From Cellulomonas fengjieae (GTDB lineage: Bacteria > Actinomycetota > Actinomycetes > Actinomycetales > Cellulomonadaceae), in contig NZ_CP074404.1 of assembly GCF_018388465.1 (NCBI RefSeq), forward strand, positions 868,001-932,000: DNA of 64,000 nt, in the 5' to 3' direction. Below are positions 32,027-45,145 of this stretch, piece by piece; the first letter of the stretch is position 1, and each line of letters opens with the position of its first letter. The notes beneath the pieces were generated by a model. The model searched no databases, had not been told where the DNA came from, and saw nothing but the letters and a program-made list of their open reading frames with translations. The translations under genes and the position numbers were made by a program.

Positions 32027-33349
32027 TCAGCCGGCCGAGGACCGGCCCTCGGCCCACTGCGCGTTGAGGTCGTCGAAGACCTGCTCCTTGGTGCGCGCAC
32101 CGGAGCGTGCGTCGTCGATCGTCTTCTGACGGAACTTCGGGTCCGTGGTCACGATGCCGGACGCCGTGTCGATGTCCGCGAACAGCGACTCCTTGCCCTC
32201 CTCGGCCGGGTTCAGCGTGATGAGCTCCACCTGCTCGACGAAGCCCGTCAGGGCGTCCGGCACGGGGCCGTCGATGATCGGCGAGAGGCCGGCCTGCGAC
32301 TCCGAGAACCCGGACTCGTGGTTGAACCAGTCGATCCAGGCGCGTGCGGTCGCCTTGTTGTCCGAGTTCACGTTGATGCCGAGGTTGTAGTCGCCGCCGG
32401 CAACGGAGTGGAAGGTGCCGTCCACCTGGACCGGGGTAGGCGCGTACGCGATGTCCTCCGCGCTCGCGCCGGCTTCCTCGGCCGCGGCGGCCATCTGGGG
32501 CAGCGCCCACGAGCCGAGGACCATCGTCGCCACCTGGCCGGTGCCGAGCAGTCGCTTGGACTCCTCCCAGTTCGTGGTGGTGGGGTCGGCCTCCGTCAGG
32601 CCCTGCGCGACCGCGTCGTAGATCAGGCCGTCGACCACGCCGTAGTCGCTCTCGGGCGTCCACGGCGTGTCCGACTCGATGATCTTGTTCTTCCAGTCGG
32701 GGTCCGCGGTGACGGCGCCGAGCCAGCCGTCCCACTGCGACAGCGGCCAGCCGTCCTTGTAGTTGGTGTAGAGCGGCGCGATCTCGACGCCGTTGTCCTT
32801 GATGGCCTGCAGCGCCGCGAGGAAGGCCTCGGGCGTGTCGGGGAACTCGGTGACGCCGGCCTCCTCCCACACGCGCTTGTTGTAGACGTAGCCCTGGACG
32901 TTGCCGACCACCGGGATGCCGTACGACTGGCCCTCGAAGGACTTGTCGTTGATCCACTGGTACTCCGCGCCGATCTCCTCCTGCGTGCCGAGGGGCTCGA
33001 AGAAGTCGGCGTACTGGTCGGGTGTGACCGAGCCGGGGATGGCGAGCACGTCGCCGTAGTTCTCGGTGTTCATGCGCGTCTTGACCTCGCCCTCGTAGTC
33101 GGTGAGGCCCTCGACGGTGACCTCGGTGACCTCGGGGTACGCGGCCTTGAACTGCTCGACGTACTCGTCGAACGTGCCGTCCTCGACGAGGTCGGTGCGC
33201 CAGGTCAGCACGGTGATCTCCCCTGCGGGGGTGCCGTCGTCGTTGGCCTCGTCGTCACCGCCGCTGCCGCCCGAGCAGGCGGTGAGGGCGAGGAGGGAGC
33301 TGGCTGCGGCGATCGCCACGAGGCGTGCGCCTCGCTTCTGAGGGAACAT
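32027..33349 (-). CDS. Sugar ABC transporter substrate-binding lipoprotein
   Basis: This 440-residue extracellular binding protein has a lipoprotein signal (RLVAIAAASSLLALTAC, lipidated cysteine 25) and an acidic linker GGSGGDDEANDDG. The mature domain (ITVLTWRTDLVEDGTFDEYVEQFKAAYPEV, NVQGYVYNKRVWEEAGV, GSWALPQM) is the CUT1 oligosaccharide-binding fold. It is first in the operon, behind the promoter at 33443-33472 with a leader of about 90 bases. The shared promoter with the beta-mannosidase suggests manno- or galactomanno-oligosaccharides as ligand; this is inference. Confidence 0.93.
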   Translation of the reverse strand: MFPQKRGARLVAIAAASSLLALTACSGGSGGDDEANDDGTPAGEITVLTWRTDLVEDGTFDEYVEQFKAAYPEVTEVTVEGLTDYEGEVKTRMNTENYGDVLAIPGSVTPDQYADFFEPLGTQEEIGAEYQWINDKSFEGQSYGIPVVGNVQGYVYNKRVWEEAGVTEFPDTPEAFLAALQAIKDNGVEIAPLYTNYKDGWPLSQWDGWLGAVTADPDWKNKIIESDTPWTPESDYGVVDGLIYDAVAQGLTEADPTTTNWEESKRLLGTGQVATMVLGSWALPQMAAAAEEAGASAEDIAYAPTPVQVDGTFHSVAGGDYNLGINVNSDNKATARAWIDWFNHESGFSESQAGLSPIIDGPVPDALTGFVEQVELITLNPAEEGKESLFADIDTASGIVTTDPKFRQKTIDDARSGARTKEQVFDDLNAQWAEGRSSAG

Positions 33350-33442
33350 CGTTGATCCTCTCGTCGTGCCGGCACCTCCGCGTGCCGACCGGGGTCTGCG
33401 GAGGCAGGACCGCTCGGACCGGGCAGCGCTGCTCCGCGTGAC

Positions 33443-33472
33443 ATTCTTAGGCAAGTGAACAAAGTTAGTCAA
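33443..33472 (-). promoter_or_regulatory. Promoter/operator of the sugar importer operon
   Basis: On the minus strand, TTGACT (33472-33467) and TAAGAA (33449-33444) are 17 bases apart. The block differs from the beta-mannosidase promoter at only three positions, all in the spacer. It lies in the divergent region shared with the ROK gene, which is the likely regulator. Confidence 0.75.
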
Positions 33473-33552
33473 CGGGCGTGTCCCGGGTGGGGATGCCCGT
33501 TCTCGGATCGTTATGGTGTGCCACGAGGGGGACACCCCATGGAGGAGGACGG

Positions 33553-34791
33553 GTGAGCGGCTCCCAGCCGGGTCTCGGTGCCGCGCACGCGAGCAGCCGG
33601 TCGGCGATCCTGGACCTGATCCGGGCCGCCGGGACGATCAGTCGCGTCGAGCTGACCCGGGCGACGGGCCTGACCGCCGCGACGATCTCGACGGTCGTGC
33701 GCAGGCTCATCGACGACGGGCTCGTGCTCGAGGTCGGCCGCGCCGAGTCGACGGGCGGCAAGCCGCGGATGCTGCTGGAGCTGGACGCCTCTGCGCGGTA
33801 CGCGGTCGGCGTGCACCTCGACCACGCCGGCATCACCTACGTCATCGCGAACCTCGGCGGCGCCATCGTGGCCCGGTGGCGGCGCCCCGGCGCGGGGTCG
33901 GACGACCCCCGCGAGGTCGTCGCCCGCATCGCCGCGGAGATCCGCACCACCGTCACGCGCGTCGGCGTCGACCCCACCCGCATCCTCGGGCTCGGCGTCG
34001 TCTCGCCGGGGCCGATCTCCGCCAGCACCGGCATGACCCTCACGCCCCCGGTCATGCAGCGGTGGGCCGAGTTCCCCCTGGCGGCCGCCCTCGAGGACGC
34101 GGTGGGGCTGTCCGTGGTGCTGGACAACGACGCGACCGCGGCCGCCGTCGGCGAGTACTGGTCCGGGGGGATCACGACCGGGTCGGCGTTCGCCGCGCTC
34201 TACATGGGCACCGGGATCGGCGCCGGGATCATCGTGGACGGCACCGTCTACCGCGGGTCCAGCTCGAACGCGGGCGAGGTCGGGCACATCTGCGTGGACC
34301 TGGACGGTCCGGTCTGCTGGTGCGGCAACCGGGGCTGCGTCGAGGCGCTCGCGGGCCCCGCGGCCGTCGTCGCGGCGGCACGCGAGGCCGGGCTCGAGCT
34401 CGCCGGGCGGGGGGTGGCCGAGGACTTCGGCTCGCTCGCCCGGGCCGCGAGCCGCGGGGACGCGCTCCCGATGGAGCTGATCCAGCGGTCGGCGCTGTAC
34501 ATGGGCGTCGCCGCGCAGACGCTCGCCAACGTGCTCGATCTCGAGCTCGTCGTCCTGACCGGCCCCGCGTTCGCGATCGCCGGCTCGCTGTACCTGCCCG
34601 AGATCGAGCGCCGGCTCGGGCAGTCGTTCTTCGCGCGCGGCAGCCACCCGGTCCGGGTGGCCATCTCGTCGAACGCGCCGGAGGCCGCGGCGGTCGGTGC
34701 CGCGGCGCTCGTGCTGCAGAGCGAGCTGGCGCCGCGGCAGGTGGGCGTACGGATGCCGCTCGAGCTGCCGCTCGAGGTCACCGCGGGCTGA
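33553..34791 (+). CDS. ROK-family transcriptional regulator
   Basis: This 412-residue ROK protein has an N-terminal winged HTH (AILDLIRAAGTISRVELTRATGLTAATISTVVRRLIDDGLV) and a sugar-kinase-like domain. The ROK zinc motif is intact (GEVGHICVDLDGPVCWCGNRGCVEA), and DNDATAAAVGEYW and MGTGIGAGIIVDG are present. The phosphate loop is degenerate (VHLDHAGIT), so it is a repressor and not a kinase. GTG 33553 follows GGAGGAGG at 33541-33548. It diverges from the importer operon and probably binds the shared promoter block. Its stop TGA abuts the mak stop on the other strand, forming TGATCA. Confidence 0.92.
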   Translation: MSGSQPGLGAAHASSRSAILDLIRAAGTISRVELTRATGLTAATISTVVRRLIDDGLVLEVGRAESTGGKPRMLLELDASARYAVGVHLDHAGITYVIANLGGAIVARWRRPGAGSDDPREVVARIAAEIRTTVTRVGVDPTRILGLGVVSPGPISASTGMTLTPPVMQRWAEFPLAAALEDAVGLSVVLDNDATAAAVGEYWSGGITTGSAFAALYMGTGIGAGIIVDGTVYRGSSSNAGEVGHICVDLDGPVCWCGNRGCVEALAGPAAVVAAAREAGLELAGRGVAEDFGSLARAASRGDALPMELIQRSALYMGVAAQTLANVLDLELVVLTGPAFAIAGSLYLPEIERRLGQSFFARGSHPVRVAISSNAPEAAAVGAAALVLQSELAPRQVGVRMPLELPLEVTAG

Positions 34792-36041
34792 TCAGGGCCG
34801 CGTCAGGCGCTCCAGCCCTGCCATCGGGATCGGGAGCCACGTCGGCCGGTTGCGCGACTCGTAGACGACCTCGTAGAGCGTCTTGTCCAGCTCGAGCGCG
34901 CGCAGCAGCGTCTGGTCGCCACCGCCGTACCCGGCGAGCAGCCCGGCGCGGGCGTCGGCCGTCCAGTCCGCGGCGCGGTCGCCCGACAGGCCGCCGACCG
35001 CCGCGGCGTAGTCGATCGAGCGCAGCAGGCCGGCGACGTCGCGCAGGGCGAGGTCGGGCCGCGTGCGCTGGTCCAGGGGCGCGAGCGGCTCGCCCTCGAA
35101 GTCCATGACGTACCAGGTGTCGTGCGACCGGAGCACCTGGCCGAGGTGCAGGTCGCCGTGCACCCGCTGGCGCGGCGGGGCCGCGGGCAGGGCGCGGACC
35201 TCGTCGACGACCGCGGCGACGTCGTCGGCGAACGGCGCCAGGGCCGGGACCGCGGACAGCGCCCACGAGAACCGGGTGGCGACCGCACGCGCGACCTCCT
35301 CGGGACCCTGGTCACCCGCGTCGGTGCCGTAGGCCGCCACGAGGGCGTCGTGCATCGTCGCGGTGACCGCACCGAGGTCGGCAGCCAGCGAGGCGAACGA
35401 CTCGCCGCGGCCCGCGTACGCGCAGGCGAGCTCGAAGCCGTCCTCGGCCGCGTCGACGAAGGCGGCGAGCACGCCGAGGTAGCCCGTGCCGGGCCTGCCG
35501 TCGGGACCGGGCCACTCGCCCTGCAGCCAGGCGAGGGGTGCGGGCACGTGCTTCCAGCCGACGCCGACGAGGTGCCGGGGGACGTCCACGTCCGGGTTCT
35601 CGCCGTGCGCGACCGCGCGGAGCACCTTGAGGATGCCGGGACGGGCGCCCGGCAGGATCACCGACGTGTTCGACTGCTCGCCCGAGATCGCCCGCGCGGC
35701 GGACACGTCCACGTCGGCGCCCGGCCCCTCGGCCGCGGCGAGCCAGGCCGCGAGGAACTCCGGACGGTCGGAGCCGTCGACGACGCTGCGGCCGTCGAGG
35801 GTCCCGATCGCGCCCTCGGCCGGACCGTCCGTCAGGACGACCGGCACCTGCAGCACCGCGTCGATGGACCCGGCGCGTGCCCGGACCAGCAGCACCGTCA
35901 CGTCCGGTGCGAGCACGAACGACGCGACCGCCGACAGCTGCGCGGACTGGCCCTTGGCGGGGAACCAGCGCCTGGTGGGCAGCCAGTCGCGCAGGACGTC
36001 GAGCAGGCGCGCGTCGTCGGGGGAGGTGCGGGCGACGAGGC

Positions 36042-36045
<4 letters not shown>
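34792..36045 (-). CDS. mak: Maltokinase
   Basis: Maltokinase phosphorylates maltose with ATP to maltose-1-phosphate, the GlgE substrate. The 417-residue protein has an N-terminal cap ([21 protein letters not shown]) and an aminoglycoside-kinase-like core with the catalytic D298 in [11 protein letters not shown] and the metal-binding D315 in VMDFEGEP. I chose GTG 36045, which overlaps the treS stop by four bases and fits the family start. It is last in glgE-treS-mak. In many actinobacteria TreS and Mak are fused or form a complex; here they are separate but coupled. Confidence 0.94.
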
Positions 36046-39826
<3,781 letters not shown>

Positions 39827-39919
39827 ACTCCCGAACCTATCCGTAGGTGCAGGTCGGGGGCATCTGGAGCGCGCCGCTGTGCTGAGGCGCACAGTTCCCG
39901 CGTGCCCTTGCGAGCGGTG

Positions 39920-41566
39920 TCAGGCGCGCAGGGCGCGGCCCACGGTGCGCCCCGTGTACAGGCAGCCGCCCAGGAAGGTCCCCTCCAGCGCGCGGTGCCC
40001 GTGCACGCCGCCGCCGCCGAACCCGGCGGCCTCACCCACGGCCCACAGCCCGGGCAGGACCTCACCGTCGGGCCGCAGCACGCGACCCTCGAGGTCGGTG
40101 TGCAGGCCGCCGAGGGTCTTGCGCGTGAGCACGGACAGCCGGACGGCCAGCAGGGGGCCGTGGGCCGGGTCGAGCAGCCGGTGCGGGGCGGCCACGCGGA
40201 TGAGCCGGTCGACGACGTACCGTCGCGCCATCGCCGTCGCGACCACCTGGTGGTCCTTGCCGAGGCCCGTGGTCACCTGCCGGTCCCGGGCGACGATCGT
40301 GCGCTCGAGGGCGTGGGCGTCGATGCGGTCCGAGCCCGACAGCGCGTTCATCTTCGCCGCGAGCTCGGCGGGCGTGTCCGCCCACAGGAACTCGTCCGAC
40401 CCCTCGGCGAAGGCCTCGACCGGCCCGACCGCGCCCGGCTTGACCCGGTCGAGCAGGAGCCGCAGGTCCTTGCCCGTCAGGTCCGGGTTCTGCTCCGAGC
40501 CGGACAGGGCGAACTCGGAGCCGAGGATGGTCCTGTCCAGCACGAACCACGAGTGGTCGTCGCCACGTCCGGTGATGTGCCGCAGGGAGCCGAGCGAGTC
40601 GAAGCCCGGGAAGAGGGGCGCCGGCAGGCGGTTCCCGTCCGCGTCGAGCCACAGGGAGCTCGGTCCGGCGAGGATCCGGATGCCGTGCTGCGACCACACC
40701 GGCGAGTGGTTGGTGATGCCCTCCGGGTAGTGCCACATGCGGTCCTCGTGCACGACCGCCGCGCCGGACGCCCGGGCGGCGGCGATGCCGGAGCCGTCGA
40801 CGTGGTCGGGGACGCCCGAGAGCATCCGCTGCGGCAGCCTGCCCGCGGACGCCGGCCACGCCGCTCGGACGAGGTCGTGGTCGGCCCCGATCCCACCGGT
40901 CGCGACGACGACCGCGCTCGCGGACAGCTCGAACGGCCCCCGCACCGCCCGGGTGCTCGGCACGGCGCGCCCCACGGGCTCGGCGACGAGGACGTCGCCC
41001 TGCACCCCCGTGACCCGGCCGTCGGTGGTGACCAGGCCGGTCACCCGGTGCCGGAACCGCACGTCGACGAGGCCCTCGCGGCGGGCGTCGAGCAGCGCCC
41101 GCACGAACGGTTCGAGGATGCCCGGCCCGGTGCCCCACGTGACGTGGAACCGGGGGACGGAGTTGCCGTGCCCGTCAGCCAGGTACCCGCCGCGCTCGGC
41201 CCACTGCACGAGCGGGAACCAGCGCACGCCGAGCCCGTGCAGCCAGGACCGCAGGTCACCCGCGGCGAAGTCGACGAACCCCTCGGCCCATGCCCGGCCC
41301 CACCGGTCCGTGCCGTCGTCCGCGAACTCGGCGGACCCGAACCAGTCGGCGAGCGCGAGCTCCGCGGAGTCCTTGACGCCCAGGCGGCGCTGCTCGGGGG
41401 AGTCGACGAGGAACAGGCCGCCGAACGACCAGAACGCCTGGCCGCCCAGGCTCGCGGCCGGCTCCGCGTCCAGCAGGGTGACCCGGCGCCCGGCGGCGAC
41501 CAGCTCGGCAGTGGCGACGAGGCCGGCGAGGCCCGCGCCGACGACCACGACATCGGAGTGCGTCAT
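39920..41566 (-). CDS. FAD-binding dehydrogenase (KstD-like family)
   Basis: This 548-residue flavoprotein opens with the FAD-binding Rossmann motif VVVGAGLAGLVATAELVAAG and contains ASLGGQAFWSFGGLF, VVVATGGIGADHDLVR and the C-terminal GLWAVGEAAGFGGGGVHGHRALEGTFLGGCLYTGR. This pattern matches the family annotated as putative FAD-binding dehydrogenases, related to 3-ketosteroid delta-1-dehydrogenase and fumarate reductase flavoproteins. No steroid genes are nearby, so the substrate is unknown. It begins 51 bases from the divergent GNAT gene. Confidence 0.85.
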   Translation of the reverse strand: MTHSDVVVVGAGLAGLVATAELVAAGRRVTLLDAEPAASLGGQAFWSFGGLFLVDSPEQRRLGVKDSAELALADWFGSAEFADDGTDRWGRAWAEGFVDFAAGDLRSWLHGLGVRWFPLVQWAERGGYLADGHGNSVPRFHVTWGTGPGILEPFVRALLDARREGLVDVRFRHRVTGLVTTDGRVTGVQGDVLVAEPVGRAVPSTRAVRGPFELSASAVVVATGGIGADHDLVRAAWPASAGRLPQRMLSGVPDHVDGSGIAAARASGAAVVHEDRMWHYPEGITNHSPVWSQHGIRILAGPSSLWLDADGNRLPAPLFPGFDSLGSLRHITGRGDDHSWFVLDRTILGSEFALSGSEQNPDLTGKDLRLLLDRVKPGAVGPVEAFAEGSDEFLWADTPAELAAKMNALSGSDRIDAHALERTIVARDRQVTTGLGKDHQVVATAMARRYVVDRLIRVAAPHRLLDPAHGPLLAVRLSVLTRKTLGGLHTDLEGRVLRPDGEVLPGLWAVGEAAGFGGGGVHGHRALEGTFLGGCLYTGRTVGRALRA

Positions 41567-41617
41567 GCGACGTACCGTACGCGGGCCCGGACGCGCGTCC
41601 AGTCCCTACGATCCGGT

Positions 41618-42034
41618 GTGGTGACCTACGTGCTCAGCGACGCCGCCGACCGGCTCGACCTCGAAGCGATCTGGCGGTTCCTGTCGACCGAGGCCTACTG
41701 GGGGCGCTGGCGCAGCCGGGACGACGTCGAGCAGCAGGTCAGGGGCGCGTGGCGGGTGGTCGGCGCGTACCTCGCGTCCACCGGCGAGCAGGTCGGGTTC
41801 GCGCGCGCGGTCTCCGACGGCGTCGGGTTCGCGTATCTCGCGGACGTGTACGTCGACGCCGGGCACCGGGGCGCAGGACTGGGGCACCGCCTCGTCGCGG
41901 CGATGATCGACGAGGGCCCGGGCGCCGACTTCCGCTGGGTGCTGTTCACCGGCGACGCCCACGGGCTGTACCGCACGCACGGGTTCAGGGACCCGGACAG
42001 CACCGCGATGGTCCGGCCCGACCGTCGGGGCTGA
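41618..42034 (+). CDS. GNAT family N-acetyltransferase
   Basis: This 138-residue acetyltransferase covers the GNAT fold: YLADVYVDAGHRGAGLGHRLVAAMID is the acetyl-CoA-binding segment (R/Q-x-x-G-x-G/A form). The start YVLSDAADRLDLEAIWRFLSTEAYWGRWRS matches the group often annotated with arginine-deaminase-neighbouring GNATs. GTG codons at 41618 and 41621 are both possible; TACGAT at 41607-41612 lies 5-8 bases before them and no ribosome site is seen, so the transcript may be leaderless. It converges on glgX. Confidence 0.85.
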   Translation: MVTYVLSDAADRLDLEAIWRFLSTEAYWGRWRSRDDVEQQVRGAWRVVGAYLASTGEQVGFARAVSDGVGFAYLADVYVDAGHRGAGLGHRLVAAMIDEGPGADFRWVLFTGDAHGLYRTHGFRDPDSTAMVRPDRRG

Positions 42035-42045
42035 CCCGGCGCCCG

Positions 42046-44241
42046 TCAGGGCTTGTCGAGCACGTACACCCGCATGCTCAGGGCCTCCACGACCGTCGCC
42101 TCCCCGGGCTCCGCGTGCAGGGTGCCCTCGATCGCCGCGGAACGCTCCCCGGCCGGGCTCTCCCAGACGGAGTCCCACGCCAGCCGCCAGCGTCCACCGT
42201 GGTCGTCGGCGAGGACCAGGTGCACGGCGTCGAGCGACCCGTTGATGACCAGCAGCACGGTGTCCCGCTCGGGCGGCGGTGCCGTGCGCACCATCTGCAG
42301 CGTGCGGATGGCCGGGTCGTGCCAGCGGTCGTGGTCGAACGGGACGCCGAGCGCGTCGAACCACGCCAGGTCCGGCCGTTGCCCGGGCACGTGCGGGCGA
42401 CCGGTGTAGAAGCGCTCGGAGCGCAGGGCGGGGTGCTCGCGGCGCAGCAGCAGCAGCCACCGGGCGGTCGCGAGCAGGTCCTCGCGCCACGGGGTGAGGT
42501 CCCAGTGCACCCACGAGATCTCGTTGTCCTGGCAGTACGCGTTGTTGTTGCCGCGCTGCGTGCGGCCCATCTCGTCGCCCGCGGTGATCATGGGCGTGCC
42601 CGCCGCGAGCACCAGGGTGGCGAACAGGTTGCGGATCGAACGCCGACGCAGCGGCGCGATGTCGACCGCGGGGTGCTCGCGGCCGACGTGCCCCTCGCTG
42701 CCGTGGTTCCAGGACCGGTTGTCGTTGCTGCCGTCGCGGTTCTGCTCGCCGTTGGCCTCGTTGTGCTTGTGCTCGTAGGCGACCAGGTCCGCGAGCGTGA
42801 AGCCGTCGTGGGCCGTCACGTAGTTGACCGAGGCGCCGGGGCCGCGCACCAGCGGGGGGTCGCTGTGGCCGAAGAGGTCCACCGACCCGGACAGGCGGGT
42901 GGCCAGGTCGCGGACCCGGTGCCCGGGCTGGCCGTGGGCCGCCCGGCCGGGGTCGGCCAGCCAGAACGAGCGGGCGGCGTTGCGGAAGCGGTCGTTCCAC
43001 TCGGCGAACGGCACCGGGAACTGACCCGTGCGCCACCCGCCGGGACCGACGTCCCACGGCTCCGCGACGAGCTTGAGCCCGTGCAGCGACGGGTCGGTCG
43101 CCATCGCGACGAAGGTCGGGTGGTCGGGGGTGAACCCACCCGCGTCCCGGCCGAGCGTCACGGCCAGGTCGAAGCGGAAGCCGTCCACGCCGACGACGTC
43201 CGCCCAGTACCGCAGCGAGTCCAGGGTGAGCCGGACCACCTCGGCCCGGCGGAAGTCGAGCGTGTTGCCCGTGCCGGTGACGTCCGCGAGCGTCGCGGGC
43301 GCGCGGCCGTCGTGCGCGTAGTAGGTCGCGCTGTCCAGCCCGCGCCACGACAGGTGCTGACCGGCCAGCCCGCCCTCGCAGGTGTGGTTGTAGACGACGT
43401 CGAGCAGCACCTCGAGGCCCGCCTCGTGCAGCGCGTGGACCGCACCGCGCACCTCGGCGAGCACCGCCGCCGGTCCCGCCGCCCGCGCTGCCGCGGTCGC
43501 GTAGGCCGCGTGCGGCGCGAAGAAACCGAGGGTGCTGTAGCCCCAGTAGTTGGTCAGCCCCTTCTCGACCAGGTGGGGCTCGGAGGAGAACGCGTGCACC
43601 GGCAGGAGCTCGATCGCGGTGACGCCGAGCCCGAGCAGGTGGTCGACGACCGCGGGGTGTGCGAGCCCGGCATAGGTACCGCGCAGATCCTCGGGCAACC
43701 GCTCGTCCAGCAGGGTCAGGCCCCGGGCGTGCGCCTCGTAGACCACGGTGTGCGACCACGGCGTCCACGGGCGGTTCCGGGCGGGGTCCGGGCCGGGCAG
43801 CCGGCGGGTGTCCACGACGACCGAGTAGGGGACGTGGCCGCGGGAGTCGCGCGGGTCGGCAGGGCCGTACGGGTCGCCGGCCAGGTCCGCGCCCACGACG
43901 TGGCCGTACGTCTCCGGCGTGTGCGCGACCTCGCCGTCCAGGCCGCGGGCGTACGGGTCGACCAGCAGCTTGGCGGGGTTGTACCGGTGGCCCGCGGCGG
44001 GTTCCCAGGGCCCGTGGGCGCGCAGGCCGTAGCGCTGGCCGGCACGGACGCCGGGCACGGACGCGCTGAAGACCCCGTGCACCGGCGGGCCCAGCGGGAC
44101 GCGCCGCTCGTCCGGCCCGTCGAACAGGCACAGGTCCACGCCCGTCGCGTGCGCCGCGTACACGGCCACGTCCACGCCGCCGTCCGTGACGTGCACACCG
44201 AGGCGGGGTACGGGTCGGTGCGGGGACGGGGTCACCTGCAC
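42046..44241 (-). CDS. glgX: Glycogen debranching enzyme
   Basis: GlgX cuts alpha-1,6 branches from glycogen after phosphorylase trimming. The 731-residue protein has the CBM48-type N-terminal domain (VPRLGVHVTDGGVDVAVYAAHATGVDLCLFD) and the GH13 barrel with NYWGYSTLGFFAPHAAY, nucleophile D358 (GVDGFRFDLAVTLGR) and acid/base E394 (LVAEPWDVG). Starts at GTG 44241 or GTG 44235 are both possible; CACAAT at 44247-44242 would put a leaderless start near 44235. It complements GlgE/GlgB, returning stored glucan to metabolism. Confidence 0.94.
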   Translation of the reverse strand: MQVTPSPHRPVPRLGVHVTDGGVDVAVYAAHATGVDLCLFDGPDERRVPLGPPVHGVFSASVPGVRAGQRYGLRAHGPWEPAAGHRYNPAKLLVDPYARGLDGEVAHTPETYGHVVGADLAGDPYGPADPRDSRGHVPYSVVVDTRRLPGPDPARNRPWTPWSHTVVYEAHARGLTLLDERLPEDLRGTYAGLAHPAVVDHLLGLGVTAIELLPVHAFSSEPHLVEKGLTNYWGYSTLGFFAPHAAYATAAARAAGPAAVLAEVRGAVHALHEAGLEVLLDVVYNHTCEGGLAGQHLSWRGLDSATYYAHDGRAPATLADVTGTGNTLDFRRAEVVRLTLDSLRYWADVVGVDGFRFDLAVTLGRDAGGFTPDHPTFVAMATDPSLHGLKLVAEPWDVGPGGWRTGQFPVPFAEWNDRFRNAARSFWLADPGRAAHGQPGHRVRDLATRLSGSVDLFGHSDPPLVRGPGASVNYVTAHDGFTLADLVAYEHKHNEANGEQNRDGSNDNRSWNHGSEGHVGREHPAVDIAPLRRRSIRNLFATLVLAAGTPMITAGDEMGRTQRGNNNAYCQDNEISWVHWDLTPWREDLLATARWLLLLRREHPALRSERFYTGRPHVPGQRPDLAWFDALGVPFDHDRWHDPAIRTLQMVRTAPPPERDTVLLVINGSLDAVHLVLADDHGGRWRLAWDSVWESPAGERSAAIEGTLHAEPGEATVVEALSMRVYVLDKP

Positions 44242-44331
44242 ATTGTGCGGGACGCGGGACGACGCATGTCGGGCGTCTCCGCCCCTGGACCCGGCGCCCG
44301 CGGGTGCGCACCGGGAGGTAACGTTCCGCGG

Positions 44332-45120
44332 GTGAGGATCGTCGTCTGCGTGAAGCATGTCCCTGACATCCAGTCCGAGCGGGCCCTGGGCCCCGACGGT
44401 CGCGTGGTCCGCGACGGCGGGGACGGCACGATCAACGAGCTCGACGAGAACGCCCTCGAGGCGGCGCTCGCGCTCGCGGAGGCGCACGGCGGGTCGGTCG
44501 TCGCTCTCACGGTCGGCCCCGCCGACGCCGCGGACGCCGTGCGGCGCGGCCTGCAGCTCGGTGCCGAGGAAGCGGTCCACGTGGTCGACGACGCGGTCGC
44601 CGGCTCGGACGTCATCGGCACCGCGCGCGTGCTCGCCGCGGCGATCGCGCACCTCGACGCGCAGGAGCACGTCGACCTGGTGGTCACGGGCATGGCGGGA
44701 CTCGACGGCTTGACGTCGCTGCTGCCGACCGCGCTCGCGGAGCTGCTCGACCTTCCGGCGCTGCCGCTCGCCGCGGAGCTGACCGTCGAGGGCGGCACGG
44801 TGCGCGTGCGCCGCAACCTGGACCACGCCTCCGAGGTGCTCGAGGCCGCGCTGCCGGCCCTGGTGTCGGTGACGGACCAGGCCAACGAGCCGCGCTACCC
44901 GAACTTCAAGGGCATCATGGCGGCCCGCAAGAAGCCGATCACCACCCTCACGCTCGCGGACCTGTCGCTCGACGCCGCGCGCGTCGGGTCGCTCGGGTCC
45001 CGCACCGAGGTGCTCGAGGCCACCGCGCGCCCGGCGCGCGAGAACCGCGTGCTCGTGCAGGACACGGGCGACGCCGGCGTCCGGCTCGCCGCGTACCTCG
45101 TCGACAACTTGCTCGTCTGA
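44332..45120 (+). CDS. etfB: Electron transfer flavoprotein subunit beta
   Basis: EtfB and EtfA form the soluble flavoprotein that carries electrons from acyl-CoA and other dehydrogenases. The 262-residue protein begins RIVVCVKHVPDIQSERALGPDGRVVRDGGDGTINELDENALEAALAL and carries the signature ANEPRYPNFKGIMAARKKP. The GTG at 44332 lies 8 bases after TAACGT (44319-44324), and GGAGGT lies 12 bases before it, so either a leaderless start or a weak ribosome site is used. etfA follows 25 bases later. Confidence 0.96.
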   Translation: MRIVVCVKHVPDIQSERALGPDGRVVRDGGDGTINELDENALEAALALAEAHGGSVVALTVGPADAADAVRRGLQLGAEEAVHVVDDAVAGSDVIGTARVLAAAIAHLDAQEHVDLVVTGMAGLDGLTSLLPTALAELLDLPALPLAAELTVEGGTVRVRRNLDHASEVLEAALPALVSVTDQANEPRYPNFKGIMAARKKPITTLTLADLSLDAARVGSLGSRTEVLEATARPARENRVLVQDTGDAGVRLAAYLVDNLLV

Positions 45121-45145
45121 CGTCCCGAACCGAAGGATCGCCGCC

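Noticed and set aside
34789..34794. TGATCA at the junction of the ROK and mak genes as a regulatory site.
   Set aside because: It is simply the two convergent stop codons back to back.
39920..41566. A true 3-ketosteroid delta-1-dehydrogenase in a steroid cluster.
   Set aside because: The fold matches, but no other steroid genes are near and the family includes many enzymes of unknown substrate.
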